In this document: in pieces, positions 48,991 to 58,861 of the stretch
Layout: each line of letters begins with the position of its first letter
Numbering within the stretch: position 1 is the stretch's first letter
DNA from: ZC4RG20 sp036381515
GTDB taxonomy: Bacteria; Pseudomonadota; Gammaproteobacteria; Steroidobacterales; Rariloculaceae
DNA: 64,000 nucleotides
Direction: 5' to 3'
Assembly: GCA_036381515.1 (NCBI GenBank)
Contig: DASVCR010000096.1
Span: forward strand, 1 to 64,000
The notes under the pieces: generated by a model
Database searches by the model: none
What the model saw: the letters and a program-made list of their open reading frames with translations, nothing else
Told to the model about the DNA's origin: nothing
Made by a program: the position numbers and the translations under genes

Positions 48991-49671
48991 ATGAGCGAGG
49001 ATCGTCACGCGCGGGGACGTCTGGTCGTGCTCGCCGCGCCGTCCGGCGCCGGCAAGACGACGCTCGTTCGCGCGCTGCTCGAGCGCGTGCCGAATCTGCG
49101 GTTCTCCGTCTCGTACACGACGCGCAGGCCGCGGCCCGGCGAGCGCGACGGCGTCGACTACTTTTTCGTAAGCCCGGACGAGTTCCGCGAGATGGTCCGG
49201 CGCGGCGAGTTCCTCGAGCACGCGCAGGTGTTCGACCACTGGTACGGCACGTCTCGCGAGCACGTCGACGCGCTGCTCCGCACCGGCGCGTCCGTGCTGC
49301 TCGAGATCGACTGGCAGGGCGCGCGGCAGGTCCGCGAGCGCGCGCCGGACGCCGTCACCGTGTTCATCCTGCCGCCGTGCGTCGCCGCGCTCGAGTCCCG
49401 GCTGAAGCACCGCGGCAGCGATCCGCCGGAGGTCATCGCGCGTCGGCTCCGCGACGCCGTCGGCGACATGACGCACTGGAACGAATTCGGCTACGTCGTG
49501 GTCAATGACGACCTCGAGCGTGCGGCGGACGAGCTCGCCGAGATCGTCGCGGGCGGCGGCGCGCGGCACCGCACGGACGCGCCCGGCGTCGCCGAGCGCG
49601 TCGCGAGGGTGTTCGCGGACGCCTGCACGGCACCCGGGACGGGCCTGCCCGAGGCTCGCGAGGTTCCTTAG
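48991..49671 (+). CDS. gmk: Guanylate kinase
   Basis: This 226-residue enzyme phosphorylates GMP to GDP. The P-loop is LAAPSGAGKTTLVRAL; the GMP site is SVSYTTRRPRPGERDGVDYFFV; lid elements are EHAQVFDHWYGTSREHV and LLEIDWQGARQVRE. About 15-20 residues longer than E. coli Gmk at the C-terminus (TAPGTGLPEAREVP). It lies 52 bases before rpoZ. Confidence 0.96.
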   Translation: MSEDRHARGRLVVLAAPSGAGKTTLVRALLERVPNLRFSVSYTTRRPRPGERDGVDYFFVSPDEFREMVRRGEFLEHAQVFDHWYGTSREHVDALLRTGASVLLEIDWQGARQVRERAPDAVTVFILPPCVAALESRLKHRGSDPPEVIARRLRDAVGDMTHWNEFGYVVVNDDLERAADELAEIVAGGGARHRTDAPGVAERVARVFADACTAPGTGLPEAREVP

Positions 49672-49723
49672 TCGCCCGCCGCGCGCTTGGAGTACACTGT
49701 TCTATCCCTCAAGGAGGTGAGAG

Positions 49724-50026
49724 ATGGCCCGAATCACGGTCGAGGATTGCACGCGGCACGTGCCGAACATGTTCCAGCTCGTGCTGGTCGCCGCGAAGCG
49801 CGCGCGCCAGCTCGCGAACGGCGCACAACCGCTGGTCGAGTGGGAGAACGACAAGCCGACGGTCGTCGCGCTGCGCGAGATCGCCGAGGGGTACATCGAT
49901 TCCCGGATCCTCGAGGAGCGGGATCAGCCGGTCGAGGACCTGCTCGAGCTCGACAAGACGCCCCCGCCGGCGTTGATCCCCGACGACCTGCTTTCGCCGC
50001 GGCCGCCGCTCGCAGGCTCCGAGTGA
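49724..50026 (+). CDS. rpoZ: RNA polymerase omega subunit
   Basis: This 100-residue protein follows the omega pattern MARITVEDC, then NMFQLVLVAAKRARQL and KPTVVALREIAEGYI. It stabilises beta-prime and contributes to ppGpp binding together with it. A near-perfect Shine-Dalgarno AAGGAGGTGAGAG precedes the ATG, stronger than other ribosome sites in the window. Order gmk-rpoZ-spoT is conserved. Confidence 0.96.
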   Translation: MARITVEDCTRHVPNMFQLVLVAAKRARQLANGAQPLVEWENDKPTVVALREIAEGYIDSRILEERDQPVEDLLELDKTPPPALIPDDLLSPRPPLAGSE

Positions 50027-50067
50027 CGCGCGCTGCGGGGCAGGGCGGCAGGCGATGAGGGGCGCCG

Positions 50068-52227
50068 ATGATAGGAGGCGCGATTCGCGAGAGACGGCTT
50101 CCGGTCGTCCGCCGCGCTGACGACCACGGTTTCGGCGAGCTCTTGACCCGCCTCGCCGCCTATTTGCCCGAAGAAGACCTCGAAGGCGTCGTCGAAGCCC
50201 ACGATTTCGCCGCGAAGGCCCACGAGGGCCAGAACCGTCGCAGCGGCGAGCCGTACATCTCCCATCCGATCGCGGTCGCGCAGATCCTCGCGGGGCTGAA
50301 CCTCGATCCGGGCTCGATCAAGGCCGCGCTGCTGCACGACGTCCTCGAGGACACGCCGGCGACGCTCGCCGAGATCAAGGCCTGCTTCGGCGACGACGTC
50401 GCGCTCCTCGTCGACGGCGTCAGCAAGCTGGATCAGCTCCGGTTCGACAGCGCCGCCGAGGCGCAGGCGGAAAGCTTCCGCAAGATGCTCCTCGCGATGG
50501 TGCAGGATCTGCGCGTGATCCTCGTGAAGCTGGCGGACCGCACGCACAACATGCGCACGATCGGCGCGCTGCCGCGCGAGAAGCAGCGGCGCATCGCCCG
50601 CGAGACGCTCGAGATCTACGCGCCGATCGCGAACCGGCTCGGCATCTACAGCCTGAAGATCGAGCTCGAGGACCTGGGCTTCAAGACGCTCTATCCGTTC
50701 CGCTACCGCGTGCTCGAGCGCGCGCTTCGCCGCGCCCGCGGCAACCAGCGCCAGCCGCTGCGCCGGATCGAGAGCCGCTTCGAGGACGAGCTCGAGGCGA
50801 ACGGCATCAAGGCGCGCGTGACGGGGCGCGAGAAGCACCTGTACAGCATCTACAAGAAGATGCTGCGCAAGCACGCGCATCTCGCCGAGATCGTCGACGT
50901 GTTCGGCATCCGCATCATCGTTCCCGACGTCGACAGCTGCTATCGCGTGCTCGGGCTCGCGCATCAGCTCTACAAGCCGATGCCGGGCCGCTTCAAGGAC
51001 TACATCGCGATCCCGCGCGTCAACGGCTACCAGTCGCTGCACACGACCCTGTTCGGCCCGAACGGCGTGCCGCTCGAGGTGCAGATCCGCACGGAGGAGA
51101 TGGACAAGGTGGCCGAGCGCGGCGTCGCCGCGCACTGGCAGTACAAGGCCGTCGACAAGCACACGTACAGCACCGAGGAGCGGGCCCGCGAGTGGCTCGC
51201 GGGGCTCATGGAGATGCAGCACTCGGCGAACTCCGAGGAGTTCCTCGAGGCGGTCAAGGTCGACCTGTTCCCGGACAAGGTGTACGTGTTCACGCCGAAG
51301 GGCGACATCATGCGGCTGCCGCGCGGCGCGACCGCGGTCGACTTCGCGTACGCCGTTCACACGGACGTCGGCAACCGCTGCGTCGCGGCGAAGATCGATC
51401 GGCGCCTCGTGCCGCTCAAGACGCCGCTCGGCAACGGCCAGACGGTCGAGATCATCACCGCGCGCGGCGCGCGGCCGAACCCGAACTGGGTCAACTTCGT
51501 CGCGACCGCGAAGGCGCGGAACGCGATCCGCGCGTATTTGAAGAACCTGCGGCGCGACGAAGCCCGCGAGCTCGGCCGCCGGCTCCTGGGCCAGGCCCTG
51601 CGTCCGTACTCGATCAGCCTGCGCCGCCTGCCGAAGGCGCGCGTCGCCTCGCTCCTTCACGAGCTCGGGCTCGACGACATGGGGACGCTCTACGAGCAGC
51701 TCGGGCTCGGCGAGCGGCTCGCGCCGGTCGTCGCCGGCATGCTCGCGCAGCACGACGGCGACGACACCGAGCTTGCGCAGAAGCGGAAGCCCTTGGAGAT
51801 CGCGGGCACGGAAGGGCTCGTCGTCAACTATGCGCGCTGCTGCTACCCGATCCCGGGCGACGAGATCATCGGCTTCATGTCGAGCGGACGGGGCATCGTG
51901 ATCCATCGCACGACGTGCGGGAACCTCGCCGAATACCGGAAGCAGCCGTCGAAGTGGATTCCGGTCAACTGGAAGAACAACGTCGAGGGCGAGTTCCTGT
52001 CGGAGATCCAGGTGCGCACGCTCGACCGCGTCGGGCTCCTCGCCGAGGTCGCCGGCAAGATCTCCGCGACGCACACGAACATCGACCACGTCCGCGTCGA
52101 TACCGAAGGCGATGCGTCCGCGCTGCTCTTCAGGCTGAAGGTGAAGGACCGCAAGCAGCTCGCGCACGTGCTGCGCAGCATTCGCACGATCCCCGGCGTC
52201 GTCCGCGTGACGCGCGGGACCGGTTGA
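50068..52227 (+). CDS. spoT: Bifunctional (p)ppGpp synthetase/hydrolase SpoT
   Basis: This 719-residue protein has an intact hydrolase HD domain (residues about 45-190, ALLHDVLEDTPAT and RLADRTHNM-like LADRTHNMRTIG) and a synthetase domain (about 250-370, TGREKHLYSIYKKM, GYQSLHTTLFGP, EVQIRTEEMD). These are followed by TGS (VYVFTPKGDIMRLPRGATAVDFAYAVHT), a conserved-Cys region (NYARCCYPIPGD) and a C-terminal ACT domain. The position after rpoZ identifies SpoT rather than RelA. Start ATG 50068. Confidence 0.96.
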   Translation: MIGGAIRERRLPVVRRADDHGFGELLTRLAAYLPEEDLEGVVEAHDFAAKAHEGQNRRSGEPYISHPIAVAQILAGLNLDPGSIKAALLHDVLEDTPATLAEIKACFGDDVALLVDGVSKLDQLRFDSAAEAQAESFRKMLLAMVQDLRVILVKLADRTHNMRTIGALPREKQRRIARETLEIYAPIANRLGIYSLKIELEDLGFKTLYPFRYRVLERALRRARGNQRQPLRRIESRFEDELEANGIKARVTGREKHLYSIYKKMLRKHAHLAEIVDVFGIRIIVPDVDSCYRVLGLAHQLYKPMPGRFKDYIAIPRVNGYQSLHTTLFGPNGVPLEVQIRTEEMDKVAERGVAAHWQYKAVDKHTYSTEERAREWLAGLMEMQHSANSEEFLEAVKVDLFPDKVYVFTPKGDIMRLPRGATAVDFAYAVHTDVGNRCVAAKIDRRLVPLKTPLGNGQTVEIITARGARPNPNWVNFVATAKARNAIRAYLKNLRRDEARELGRRLLGQALRPYSISLRRLPKARVASLLHELGLDDMGTLYEQLGLGERLAPVVAGMLAQHDGDDTELAQKRKPLEIAGTEGLVVNYARCCYPIPGDEIIGFMSSGRGIVIHRTTCGNLAEYRKQPSKWIPVNWKNNVEGEFLSEIQVRTLDRVGLLAEVAGKISATHTNIDHVRVDTEGDASALLFRLKVKDRKQLAHVLRSIRTIPGVVRVTRGTG

Positions 52228-52237
52228 AGGACGGAGC

Positions 52238-52630
52238 ATGGCAGAAGAGAAAGAAATCATCCGCACGCCGCGGGCGCCGGCCGCGATCGGCACGTACAGC
52301 CAGGCGGTCAAGACGGGCCGCACTGTGTTCCTGTCTGGGCAGATCCCGCTCGATCCGCAGACGATGGAGCTCGTCGACGGCGACATCCGCGCGCAGATCC
52401 GGCAGGCGTTCGAGAACCTCGCGGCCGTCGCGGAGGCGAGCGGCGGGTCGCTCGCCGACGCGGTCCGGGTCACGGTCTACCTGACGGATCTCGCGCATTT
52501 CCCCGTCGTCAACAAGATCATGGCGCAGTATTTCGCGGAGCCTTATCCCGCGCGGGCGGCGATCGGCGTCGCGGCGCTGCCGCGGGGGGCGGCGGTGGAG
52601 GTGGACGCGATCCTCGTGCTCGCCGGATGA
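52238..52630 (+). CDS. ridA: RidA family reactive intermediate deaminase
   Basis: This 130-residue trimeric enzyme hydrolyses reactive 2-aminoacrylate-type enamines. Motifs are PAAIGTYSQAVKTGRTVFLSGQIPL, the catalytic Arg in YPARAAIGVAALPRGA and EVDAILVL at the end. Between spoT and recG, as often seen. Overlaps the recG start by four bases. Confidence 0.93.
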   Translation: MAEEKEIIRTPRAPAAIGTYSQAVKTGRTVFLSGQIPLDPQTMELVDGDIRAQIRQAFENLAAVAEASGGSLADAVRVTVYLTDLAHFPVVNKIMAQYFAEPYPARAAIGVAALPRGAAVEVDAILVLAG

Positions 52631-54777
52631 GCGGTGGCTCAGCCGCTCGCGGTGGAGCTCGGTCGGCTTCGGTGCGTGCGGTGAGCCGAGAACCGTTCCG
52701 GCGGACACACGAGGACGTGCTCGAGCGACCGGTCGCGACGCTGCACGGCGTCGGTGCGACGGTCGCCGCGCAGCTGAAGCGGCTGGGCATCGAGCGCATC
52801 GGCGACGCGCTGCTGCTGCTGCCGCAGCGCTACGAGGACCGCACCGAGATTCGTCCGCTCGGGAGCCTGCGCCCGGGCGAGAAGGTGCTCGTCGAGGGCA
52901 CCGTCGAGCTGACCGAGGTCACTTTCCGCCGCCGGAGGTCGCTCCTTTGCCGGATCACGGACCGGACCGGCGCGCTGACGCTCAGGTTTTTCCATTTCAA
53001 TGCGGGGCAGCAGCAGCGGCTCGCGCGCGGCGCGCGGCTTCGCTGCTTCGGCGAGGTGCGCAGCGGGCCGACCGGGCTCGAGATGATCCATCCCGAATGG
53101 CGCACGATCGGCCGGGACGACGAGCCGGCCGAGCGCACGATGACGCCGATCTATCCGTCGACCGAGGGACTGCGTCAGCAGCGGTTGCGGCAGATCGTCG
53201 GCCAGGCCTTGGCGATCGTGGAGCGCAATCCCTTGCCCGATCCGCTCGCGGAGCTCCTGCCCGCGGGCTGGCCGCCGCTGACCGACGCGCTCGTGTCGCT
53301 GCATCGGCCGCCGCCCGGCGCGGATTTCGACGCGCTCGCCGCCGGACGTCATCCGTGGCAGCGGCGCATCGCGCTCGAGGAGCTGATCGCGCAGCGGCTC
53401 TCCCTGAAGCGTCTGTCCCTCGGCGCCGAGGGCGAGCGCGCGCCGCCGATCGAGGACGTCGACGCGCGCCTGCCGCGCTTCGAGGCCGCGCTGCCGTTCG
53501 CGCTGACGCGCGCGCAGCGGACCGCGCTCGACGAGATCCTTGCGGATCTCGAGCAGACGCGGCCGATGCACCGGCTGCTGCAGGGCGACGTCGGCTCCGG
53601 CAAGACGGTCGTCGCGGCCGCCGCGGCGCTCGTCGCGACGTCGGCGGGTTACCAGGCGGCCGTGATGGCGCCGACGGAGCTTCTCGCCGAGCAGCACTTC
53701 GCGAGCTTCTCGGCGTGGCTCGCGCCGCTCGGCGTCGAGTGCGCGCTGCTGACAGGATCGCTCGGCGCGGCGGCGCGCGCCGACGTGCTCGCGAGGATCG
53801 AGTCCGGCGACGTCGCGGTCGTCGTCGGCACGCACGCGCTGTTCCAGCAGACCGTGAGCTTCGCGCGGCTCGCGCTCGTGATCGTCGACGAGCAGCACCG
53901 CTTCGGGGTGCGCCAGCGGCTCGAGCTCAAGAAGAAGGGCGAGTCGGGCGGCACCGTACCGCATCAGCTGATCATGACCGCGACGCCGATCCCGCGGACC
54001 CTCGCGATGACGGCGTACGCGGATCTCGACTGCTCGATCATCGACGAGCTGCCGGCGGGACGCCGTCCGGTGCGGACCGTCGTGCTGCCCGAGAGCCGCC
54101 GCGCGGAGCTCGTCGAGCGGATCGGCGCGCATTGCCGCGCCGGGCGCCAGGCGTACTGGGTCTGCCCGCTGATCGACGAGTCCGACGCCGTCGAGTCGAG
54201 CGCCGCGAACAGCCTCGCCGACGAGCTCGCCGCGGCGCTGCCCGAGGTGCCGATCGGCCTCGTCCACGGCCGCATGAAGGCCGCGGAGAAGGAGGCCGTG
54301 ATGCGCGCGTTCAAGCAGGGCGACGTCCGCCTGCTCGTCGCGACGACCGTGATCGAGGTGGGCGTCGACGTGCCGAACGCGACCTTGATGGTCATCGAGA
54401 ACTCCGAGCGCATGGGGCTCGCGCAGCTGCATCAGCTGCGCGGCCGCGTCGGCCGCGGCCAGCTCGAGTCGAGCTGCGTGCTGCTCTACCGGCCGCCGCT
54501 GTCGGACGTCGCGCGTCAGCGGCTCGACCTGATGCGCCGCACGAACGACGGCTTCGAGGTCGCGCAGAAGGACCTCGAGCTGCGCGGGCCGGGCGAGGTG
54601 CTCGGCACGCGGCAGACCGGCATCGTGCAGCTCAAGGTCGCGAACCTGCTGCGCGATGCGGACCTCCTGCCGGACGTGATCCGGATCTCGGACCTGCTCC
54701 TCGAGCGGCATCCCGAGCGGGCCGACACGCTGATCCGCCGGTGGGTCCACGGCGCGCACGAGTACGCGAAAGTGTGA
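52627..54777 (+). CDS. recG: ATP-dependent DNA helicase RecG
   Basis: This 716-residue branch-migrating helicase has an N-terminal wedge/OB domain (LHGVGATVAAQLKRLGIERIGDALLLLPQRYEDRT), helicase motifs I LLQGDVGSGKTVVA, II VIVDEQHRFGVRQR, III TATPIPRTLAM and VI QLRGRVGRG. The C-terminal TRG motif region is RQTGIVQLKVANLL. It reverses stalled forks. The predicted N-terminus is about 25 residues longer than E. coli RecG; GTG/ATG codons downstream are possible starts. Confidence 0.95.
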   Translation: MSGGSAARGGARSASVRAVSREPFRRTHEDVLERPVATLHGVGATVAAQLKRLGIERIGDALLLLPQRYEDRTEIRPLGSLRPGEKVLVEGTVELTEVTFRRRRSLLCRITDRTGALTLRFFHFNAGQQQRLARGARLRCFGEVRSGPTGLEMIHPEWRTIGRDDEPAERTMTPIYPSTEGLRQQRLRQIVGQALAIVERNPLPDPLAELLPAGWPPLTDALVSLHRPPPGADFDALAAGRHPWQRRIALEELIAQRLSLKRLSLGAEGERAPPIEDVDARLPRFEAALPFALTRAQRTALDEILADLEQTRPMHRLLQGDVGSGKTVVAAAAALVATSAGYQAAVMAPTELLAEQHFASFSAWLAPLGVECALLTGSLGAAARADVLARIESGDVAVVVGTHALFQQTVSFARLALVIVDEQHRFGVRQRLELKKKGESGGTVPHQLIMTATPIPRTLAMTAYADLDCSIIDELPAGRRPVRTVVLPESRRAELVERIGAHCRAGRQAYWVCPLIDESDAVESSAANSLADELAAALPEVPIGLVHGRMKAAEKEAVMRAFKQGDVRLLVATTVIEVGVDVPNATLMVIENSERMGLAQLHQLRGRVGRGQLESSCVLLYRPPLSDVARQRLDLMRRTNDGFEVAQKDLELRGPGEVLGTRQTGIVQLKVANLLRDADLLPDVIRISDLLLERHPERADTLIRRWVHGAHEYAKV

Positions 54778-54890
54778 CGGCGCGCAGACTCCGCGCGCGG
54801 ACATCGCGGCCCGACTCCGGCACCATTGCGGGTCCAGGCGGGCTCCCGGGCGCCCGCCTGCGCGGCACGCACCTTTAGAATGACGGGCGC

Positions 54891-55862
54891 ATGAAGACGC
54901 GGACGGACGGAGAGGCGGCGACACTGTCGACGTGGAATCGGGCGGGCCTCGCCGTGCGCCGCGCGATGAGCTACGTCGAGCTGATCCTCGAGCATTACGG
55001 CAAGTACGGCCGGCTGATGCGGCTGCACCGGCCGATCGGCATCTGGCTGCTGCTGTGGCCGACGCTCTGGGCGCTGTGGCTCGCCGGCGCCGGCATGCCG
55101 GACCCGAAGGTGTTCGCCGTGTTCGTCCTCGGCACGATCGTGATGCGCTCGGCGGGCTGCATCATCAACGACTTCGCGGACCGCGGGATCGATCCGCACG
55201 TCCGCCGCACGGCGGATCGGCCGCTCGCGACCGGGGAGGTCGCGCCCGGGGAGGCGCTGATCCTGTTCTTCGGCCTGATGCTGATCGCGCTCGGCCTCGT
55301 GCTGACGCTGAATCGCCTGACGTTGTGGCTCGCGGTCGCCGGCGCCGTCGTCGCCGTGCTCTATCCGTTCACGAAACGCTGGCTGTCCGCGCCGCAGTTC
55401 GTGCTCGGCATCGCGTTCTCGTGGGGCGTGCCGATGGCCTACGCGGCCGAGCTCGGCGAGATCCCGCGGATCGGCTGGCTGCTGTTCGTGTCGACGATCG
55501 TCTGGGTCGTGATCTACGACACGGAGTACGCGATGGCCGATCGCGACGACGACCTCGCGATCGGCGTGAACTCGACGGCCGTTCTGCTCGGCGACATGGA
55601 CCGGACCGCGATCGCCGCGATGCAGGCGCTGTTCCTGCTCGCGCTCCTGCTCGTCGGACACAACGCCGAGCTCGGCGCGTGGTATTTCGGCAGCCTCGGC
55701 GTCGCGCTCCTGCTGTTCCTCTATCAGCAGTTCCTGATCCGCGACCGGGAGCCCGAAGGCTGCATTCGGGCGTTCCTGAACAACGCGTGGGTCGGCGGCT
55801 GCGTGTTCGCGGGGATCCTCCTCGATTACGTGTTCCGCGCTGCGGCGCCGGGCGGCGGCTGA
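54891..55862 (+). CDS. ubiA: 4-hydroxybenzoate polyprenyltransferase
   Basis: This membrane prenyltransferase of up to 323 residues has about eight helices. The first Asp-rich motif is INDFADRGIDPHVRRTADRPLATG, the second is YDTEYAMADRDDDLAIGVNSTAVLLG. It attaches the polyprenyl tail to 4-hydroxybenzoate, the membrane entry to ubiquinone. An internal ATG at 54966 would give the more typical 298 residues. No ubiC is adjacent. Its last 37 bases overlap the convergent comF frame. Confidence 0.95.
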   Translation: MKTRTDGEAATLSTWNRAGLAVRRAMSYVELILEHYGKYGRLMRLHRPIGIWLLLWPTLWALWLAGAGMPDPKVFAVFVLGTIVMRSAGCIINDFADRGIDPHVRRTADRPLATGEVAPGEALILFFGLMLIALGLVLTLNRLTLWLAVAGAVVAVLYPFTKRWLSAPQFVLGIAFSWGVPMAYAAELGEIPRIGWLLFVSTIVWVVIYDTEYAMADRDDDLAIGVNSTAVLLGDMDRTAIAAMQALFLLALLLVGHNAELGAWYFGSLGVALLLFLYQQFLIRDREPEGCIRAFLNNAWVGGCVFAGILLDYVFRAAAPGGG

Positions 55863-56650
55863 GCGCCGGCCTCATCGACGCGGCGCGTCCTCGCGCTCGG
55901 CGACGCCGTCGGCCGCTCGGCTCGGGGTCGCGCGGCCTGCGATCGCGGCGAGCGCACGGTTCGTGCGACGGCCCATGCCTCGACGCGGACCGCGCCCGCG
56001 CGCCGGAGTTCCGCGGCGAGCGCGTTGACCGTCGCGCCCGTCGTGATCACGTCGTCCACGATCGCGACCCGGGCGCCGGTCAGATCGACGTCGACCGCGA
56101 ACGCGTGCTCGACGTTCGCGGCCCGCTCGCGGGCGCGGAGCCGCGACTGCGGCGCCGCCGCCTCGGTGCGGCGCGCCGCCGCCGGCGCGAGCGGAATGCG
56201 AAGCGCGGAGGACAACGTCCGCGCGATCTCGGTCGCCTGGTTGTACCCGCGCGCGAGCAGGCGGCGGCGATGCAGCGGCACGGGCACGAGCAGGTCGACG
56301 TTCCGTGTCTCGTCCGCGGCACGCGCGGCGACGTCGGGCTCGACGAGCAGTGCGAGCGCGCGGCCGAGCATCCGCCCCTGGCCGAACTTGAGCGCCTGCA
56401 GAAAGCCGTCGATCGGCGGCGCGTACTCGAACGGCGCGACGATCCGGTCGACATGCCACGCCGAGCTCTCGCGCGGGCAGCGGCCGACCGGGCGGGGCAG
56501 GCCGCACGTCGCGCACGGCAGCGGGATCGCCGGCATGCCGCCGCGGCAGCCTTCACAAAAGCCCCCGTCGGTCGAGCCGCCGCACGACGGGCAGCGCTCG
56601 GCGAAGCACACGCGCGCGAGCGCGGCGACGAATCGGGAGGCGGCGCTCAA
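55826..56650 (-). CDS. comF: ComF family phosphoribosyltransferase-like protein
   Basis: This 274-residue protein has an N-terminal zinc ribbon (CPSCGG, FCEGC, CATCGLP), FEYAPPIDGFLQALKF, LVPVPLHRRRLLARGYNQATEIAR and the PRPP loop VAIVDDVITTGATVNAL. ComF works in natural transformation or DNA metabolism in some species. TTG 56650 with GAGGG upstream gives a family-like start. The C-terminal 40 residues are low-complexity and extend past the usual end (about 235), overlapping ubiA by 37 bases tail to tail. Divergent from bioB. Confidence 0.88.
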   Translation of the reverse strand: MSAASRFVAALARVCFAERCPSCGGSTDGGFCEGCRGGMPAIPLPCATCGLPRPVGRCPRESSAWHVDRIVAPFEYAPPIDGFLQALKFGQGRMLGRALALLVEPDVAARAADETRNVDLLVPVPLHRRRLLARGYNQATEIARTLSSALRIPLAPAAARRTEAAAPQSRLRARERAANVEHAFAVDVDLTGARVAIVDDVITTGATVNALAAELRRAGAVRVEAWAVARTVRSPRSQAARPRAERPTASPSARTRRVDEAGAQPPPGAAARNT

Positions 56651-56719
56651 GTTGACACCCTCTGATCGCGTCCAGATACTGCCAGCCTCTCGCGAGACGG
56701 CGCACGGAGCCACGCACGA

Positions 56720-57745
56720 ATGTCCCCGATCGAACCGGAAATCCGCGTCAACGGCCTGTCGATCGGGACCGAGCCGCGGACGGACTGGCGGCTCGACGAG
56801 GTGCAGGCACTGTTCGAGCTGCCGCTGTTCGATCTGCTCTTCGCCGCGCAATGCGTGCACCGGCGCCACTTCGATCCGAACGCAGTGCAGGTGTCGACGC
56901 TTTTGTCGATCAAGACGGGCAGGTGCCCGGAAGACTGCGCCTACTGTCCGCAGAGCGTCCGCTTCGACACAGGCGTCGACGTCCACGACCTGATGCCGCT
57001 CGACGAGGTGCGGCGGGCCGCCGAGCGGGCGAAGGCCGCCGGCGCTACGCGCTTCTGCATGGGAGCGTCGTATCGCGGCCCGAAGGACTCGCAGCTCGAG
57101 CCGATCCTCGCGATGATCCGCGAGGTGAAGTCGCTAGGCCTCGAGACGTGCGCGACCCTCGGCCTGCTGCGCGACGGGCAGGCGGAGCGCCTCGCCGAGG
57201 CGGGGCTCGACTACTACAACCACAACCTCGACACGTCCGAGTCGTTCTATCCGAAGATCATCACGACGCGGACGTTCGCGGACCGCCTCGACACGCTGCG
57301 CCGGGTCCGGAGCGCCGGAATCAAGGTCTGCTGCGGAGGCATCCTCGGCCTCGGCGAGAGCCGCGCGGACCGGATCGCGCTGCTGCACGCGCTCGCGACC
57401 CTCGATCCGCATCCCGAGAGCGTGCCGATCAACCGCCTCGTGAAGGTTCCCGGGACGCCGCTCGAGCACGCGGAGGACCTCGACAACTTCGAGTTCGTGC
57501 GGACGATCGCGGTCGCGCGGATCCTGATGCCTGCGTCGCATGTGCGCCTGTCCGCGGGCCGCGCCGAGTTCAGCGACGAGATGCAGGCCTTATGTCTTCT
57601 CGCCGGCGCGAACTCGATGTTCTACGGCGACAAGCTGCTGACGACGGAGAATCCGAGCACGGCCCGCGACGACGAGCTGTTTGCGCGGCTCGGCGTCGAG
57701 CGGGAGGCGGCGGCCACGAGCACGGCCGAGGCCACGACCGCCTAG
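56720..57745 (+). CDS. bioB: Biotin synthase
   Basis: This 341-residue radical SAM enzyme inserts sulfur into dethiobiotin. The 4Fe-4S loop is GRCPEDCAYCPQS; other motifs are FCMGASYRGPKD, CATLGLLRDGQAERL, YYNHNLDTSESFYPKI, GGILGLGES, PINRLVKVPGTPLE and ANSMFYGDKLLTT. Arg in VRLSAGRAE binds the 2Fe-2S cluster. bioF, bioA and bioD are not in the window; bioC follows 102 bases later. Confidence 0.96.
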   Translation: MSPIEPEIRVNGLSIGTEPRTDWRLDEVQALFELPLFDLLFAAQCVHRRHFDPNAVQVSTLLSIKTGRCPEDCAYCPQSVRFDTGVDVHDLMPLDEVRRAAERAKAAGATRFCMGASYRGPKDSQLEPILAMIREVKSLGLETCATLGLLRDGQAERLAEAGLDYYNHNLDTSESFYPKIITTRTFADRLDTLRRVRSAGIKVCCGGILGLGESRADRIALLHALATLDPHPESVPINRLVKVPGTPLEHAEDLDNFEFVRTIAVARILMPASHVRLSAGRAEFSDEMQALCLLAGANSMFYGDKLLTTENPSTARDDELFARLGVEREAAATSTAEATTA

Positions 57746-57847
57746 GCCCCGCACCGCGCGGGCCGCGAAGCGAACTTTCCGCGCGGCCGCGGGCCGAACA
57801 TAACGTGGCGGCCCTCCCGCCGCACGACACCCGGCGACGCGACGACG

Positions 57848-58732
57848 ATGAGCAGCGATCCCTTCTCGGCCCTCCCCGAGCGTCGCGCGGCGCGGCGGGC
57901 ATTCGACCGCGCGGCGCGAACGTTCAGCGCGGCGAGCGTCGTGCACGACGAGGCGCGTCAGCGTCTGCTCGAGCGGCTCGACTTCATGCGGATCGATCCG
58001 AAGGTCGCGGCCGACGTCGGCGCCGGACACGGGGCCGGCGGGGCGGAGCTCCGGGCCCGCTACCCGAACGCCCGCGTGATCTCGATCGACTCGAGCGTCG
58101 CGATGCTGCGGGCCGCGCGGGCCGGCGCGGCCGCGACGGCGCCGATCGTCGCCGACGCCGAGCGGTTGCCGCTCAAAGATGGCACTCTCGACCTGTTTTT
58201 CGCTAATATGCTGCTCCCGTGGAGCAGCCCCGAGGGCGTGTTCCGCGAAGCGGCGAGGACGATCACGAGCGGCGGACTCTTCCTGTTCGCGACGCTCGGC
58301 CCCGATTCACTCGAGCAATTGCGCCGCGCCTGGGCGGCCGTCGACGATCGCGTGCACGTGCACGCGTTCTGCGACATGCACGACCTCGGCGACCTCGCCG
58401 TCGCTTCAGGCTTGGCCGAGCCGGTCGTCGACGTGGACCGGATCGAATTGACGTACAGGGATGTCGACTCAGTGATCCGTGACCTGCGCTCCACCGGTGC
58501 CGTGAACCTCGCCGCGGGCCGACGACGGTCGTTGACCGGCCGCGCGCGCTGGGCCGGCTTCGTCGCCGCGCTCGAGCGCGAGCGGCGCGAGGGTCGCATC
58601 CCCCTGACGATCGAGCTGATTCTCGGGCATGCGTGGGCACGCGGCGAGCCGCGTCGCGCTCGGCGGCCCGAGCCGCACGAGGCGGCGATTGCGATCTCCG
58701 CCATCGGCCGCCTGCGAAGGTCGTCGCGATGA
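57848..58732 (+). CDS. bioC: Malonyl-ACP O-methyltransferase BioC
   Basis: This 294-residue SAM methyltransferase opens with FDRAARTFSAASVVHDEARQRLLERL, typical of BioC. The SAM motif is AADVGAGHGAGGAEL, then LPLKDGTLDLFFANMLLPWSSP and YRDVDSVIRDLRSTGAVN. It methylates malonyl-ACP so that fatty acid synthase can build the pimelate chain of biotin. The bioB neighbourhood supports the call over a generic methyltransferase. Confidence 0.9.
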   Translation: MSSDPFSALPERRAARRAFDRAARTFSAASVVHDEARQRLLERLDFMRIDPKVAADVGAGHGAGGAELRARYPNARVISIDSSVAMLRAARAGAAATAPIVADAERLPLKDGTLDLFFANMLLPWSSPEGVFREAARTITSGGLFLFATLGPDSLEQLRRAWAAVDDRVHVHAFCDMHDLGDLAVASGLAEPVVDVDRIELTYRDVDSVIRDLRSTGAVNLAAGRRRSLTGRARWAGFVAALERERREGRIPLTIELILGHAWARGEPRRARRPEPHEAAIAISAIGRLRRSSR

Positions 58733-58861
58733 TGCCTCGCGGCGGCGCACATAGCGCCTCGCGGCGCTCGGACACCATAGCGGAAAACCGTAGGCCGGCG
58801 GGAATCGGGCGTCTGGTAGAATTCGTGCGCCCGCCTGCTGTTCAACTTTGCTTCTGAAATC

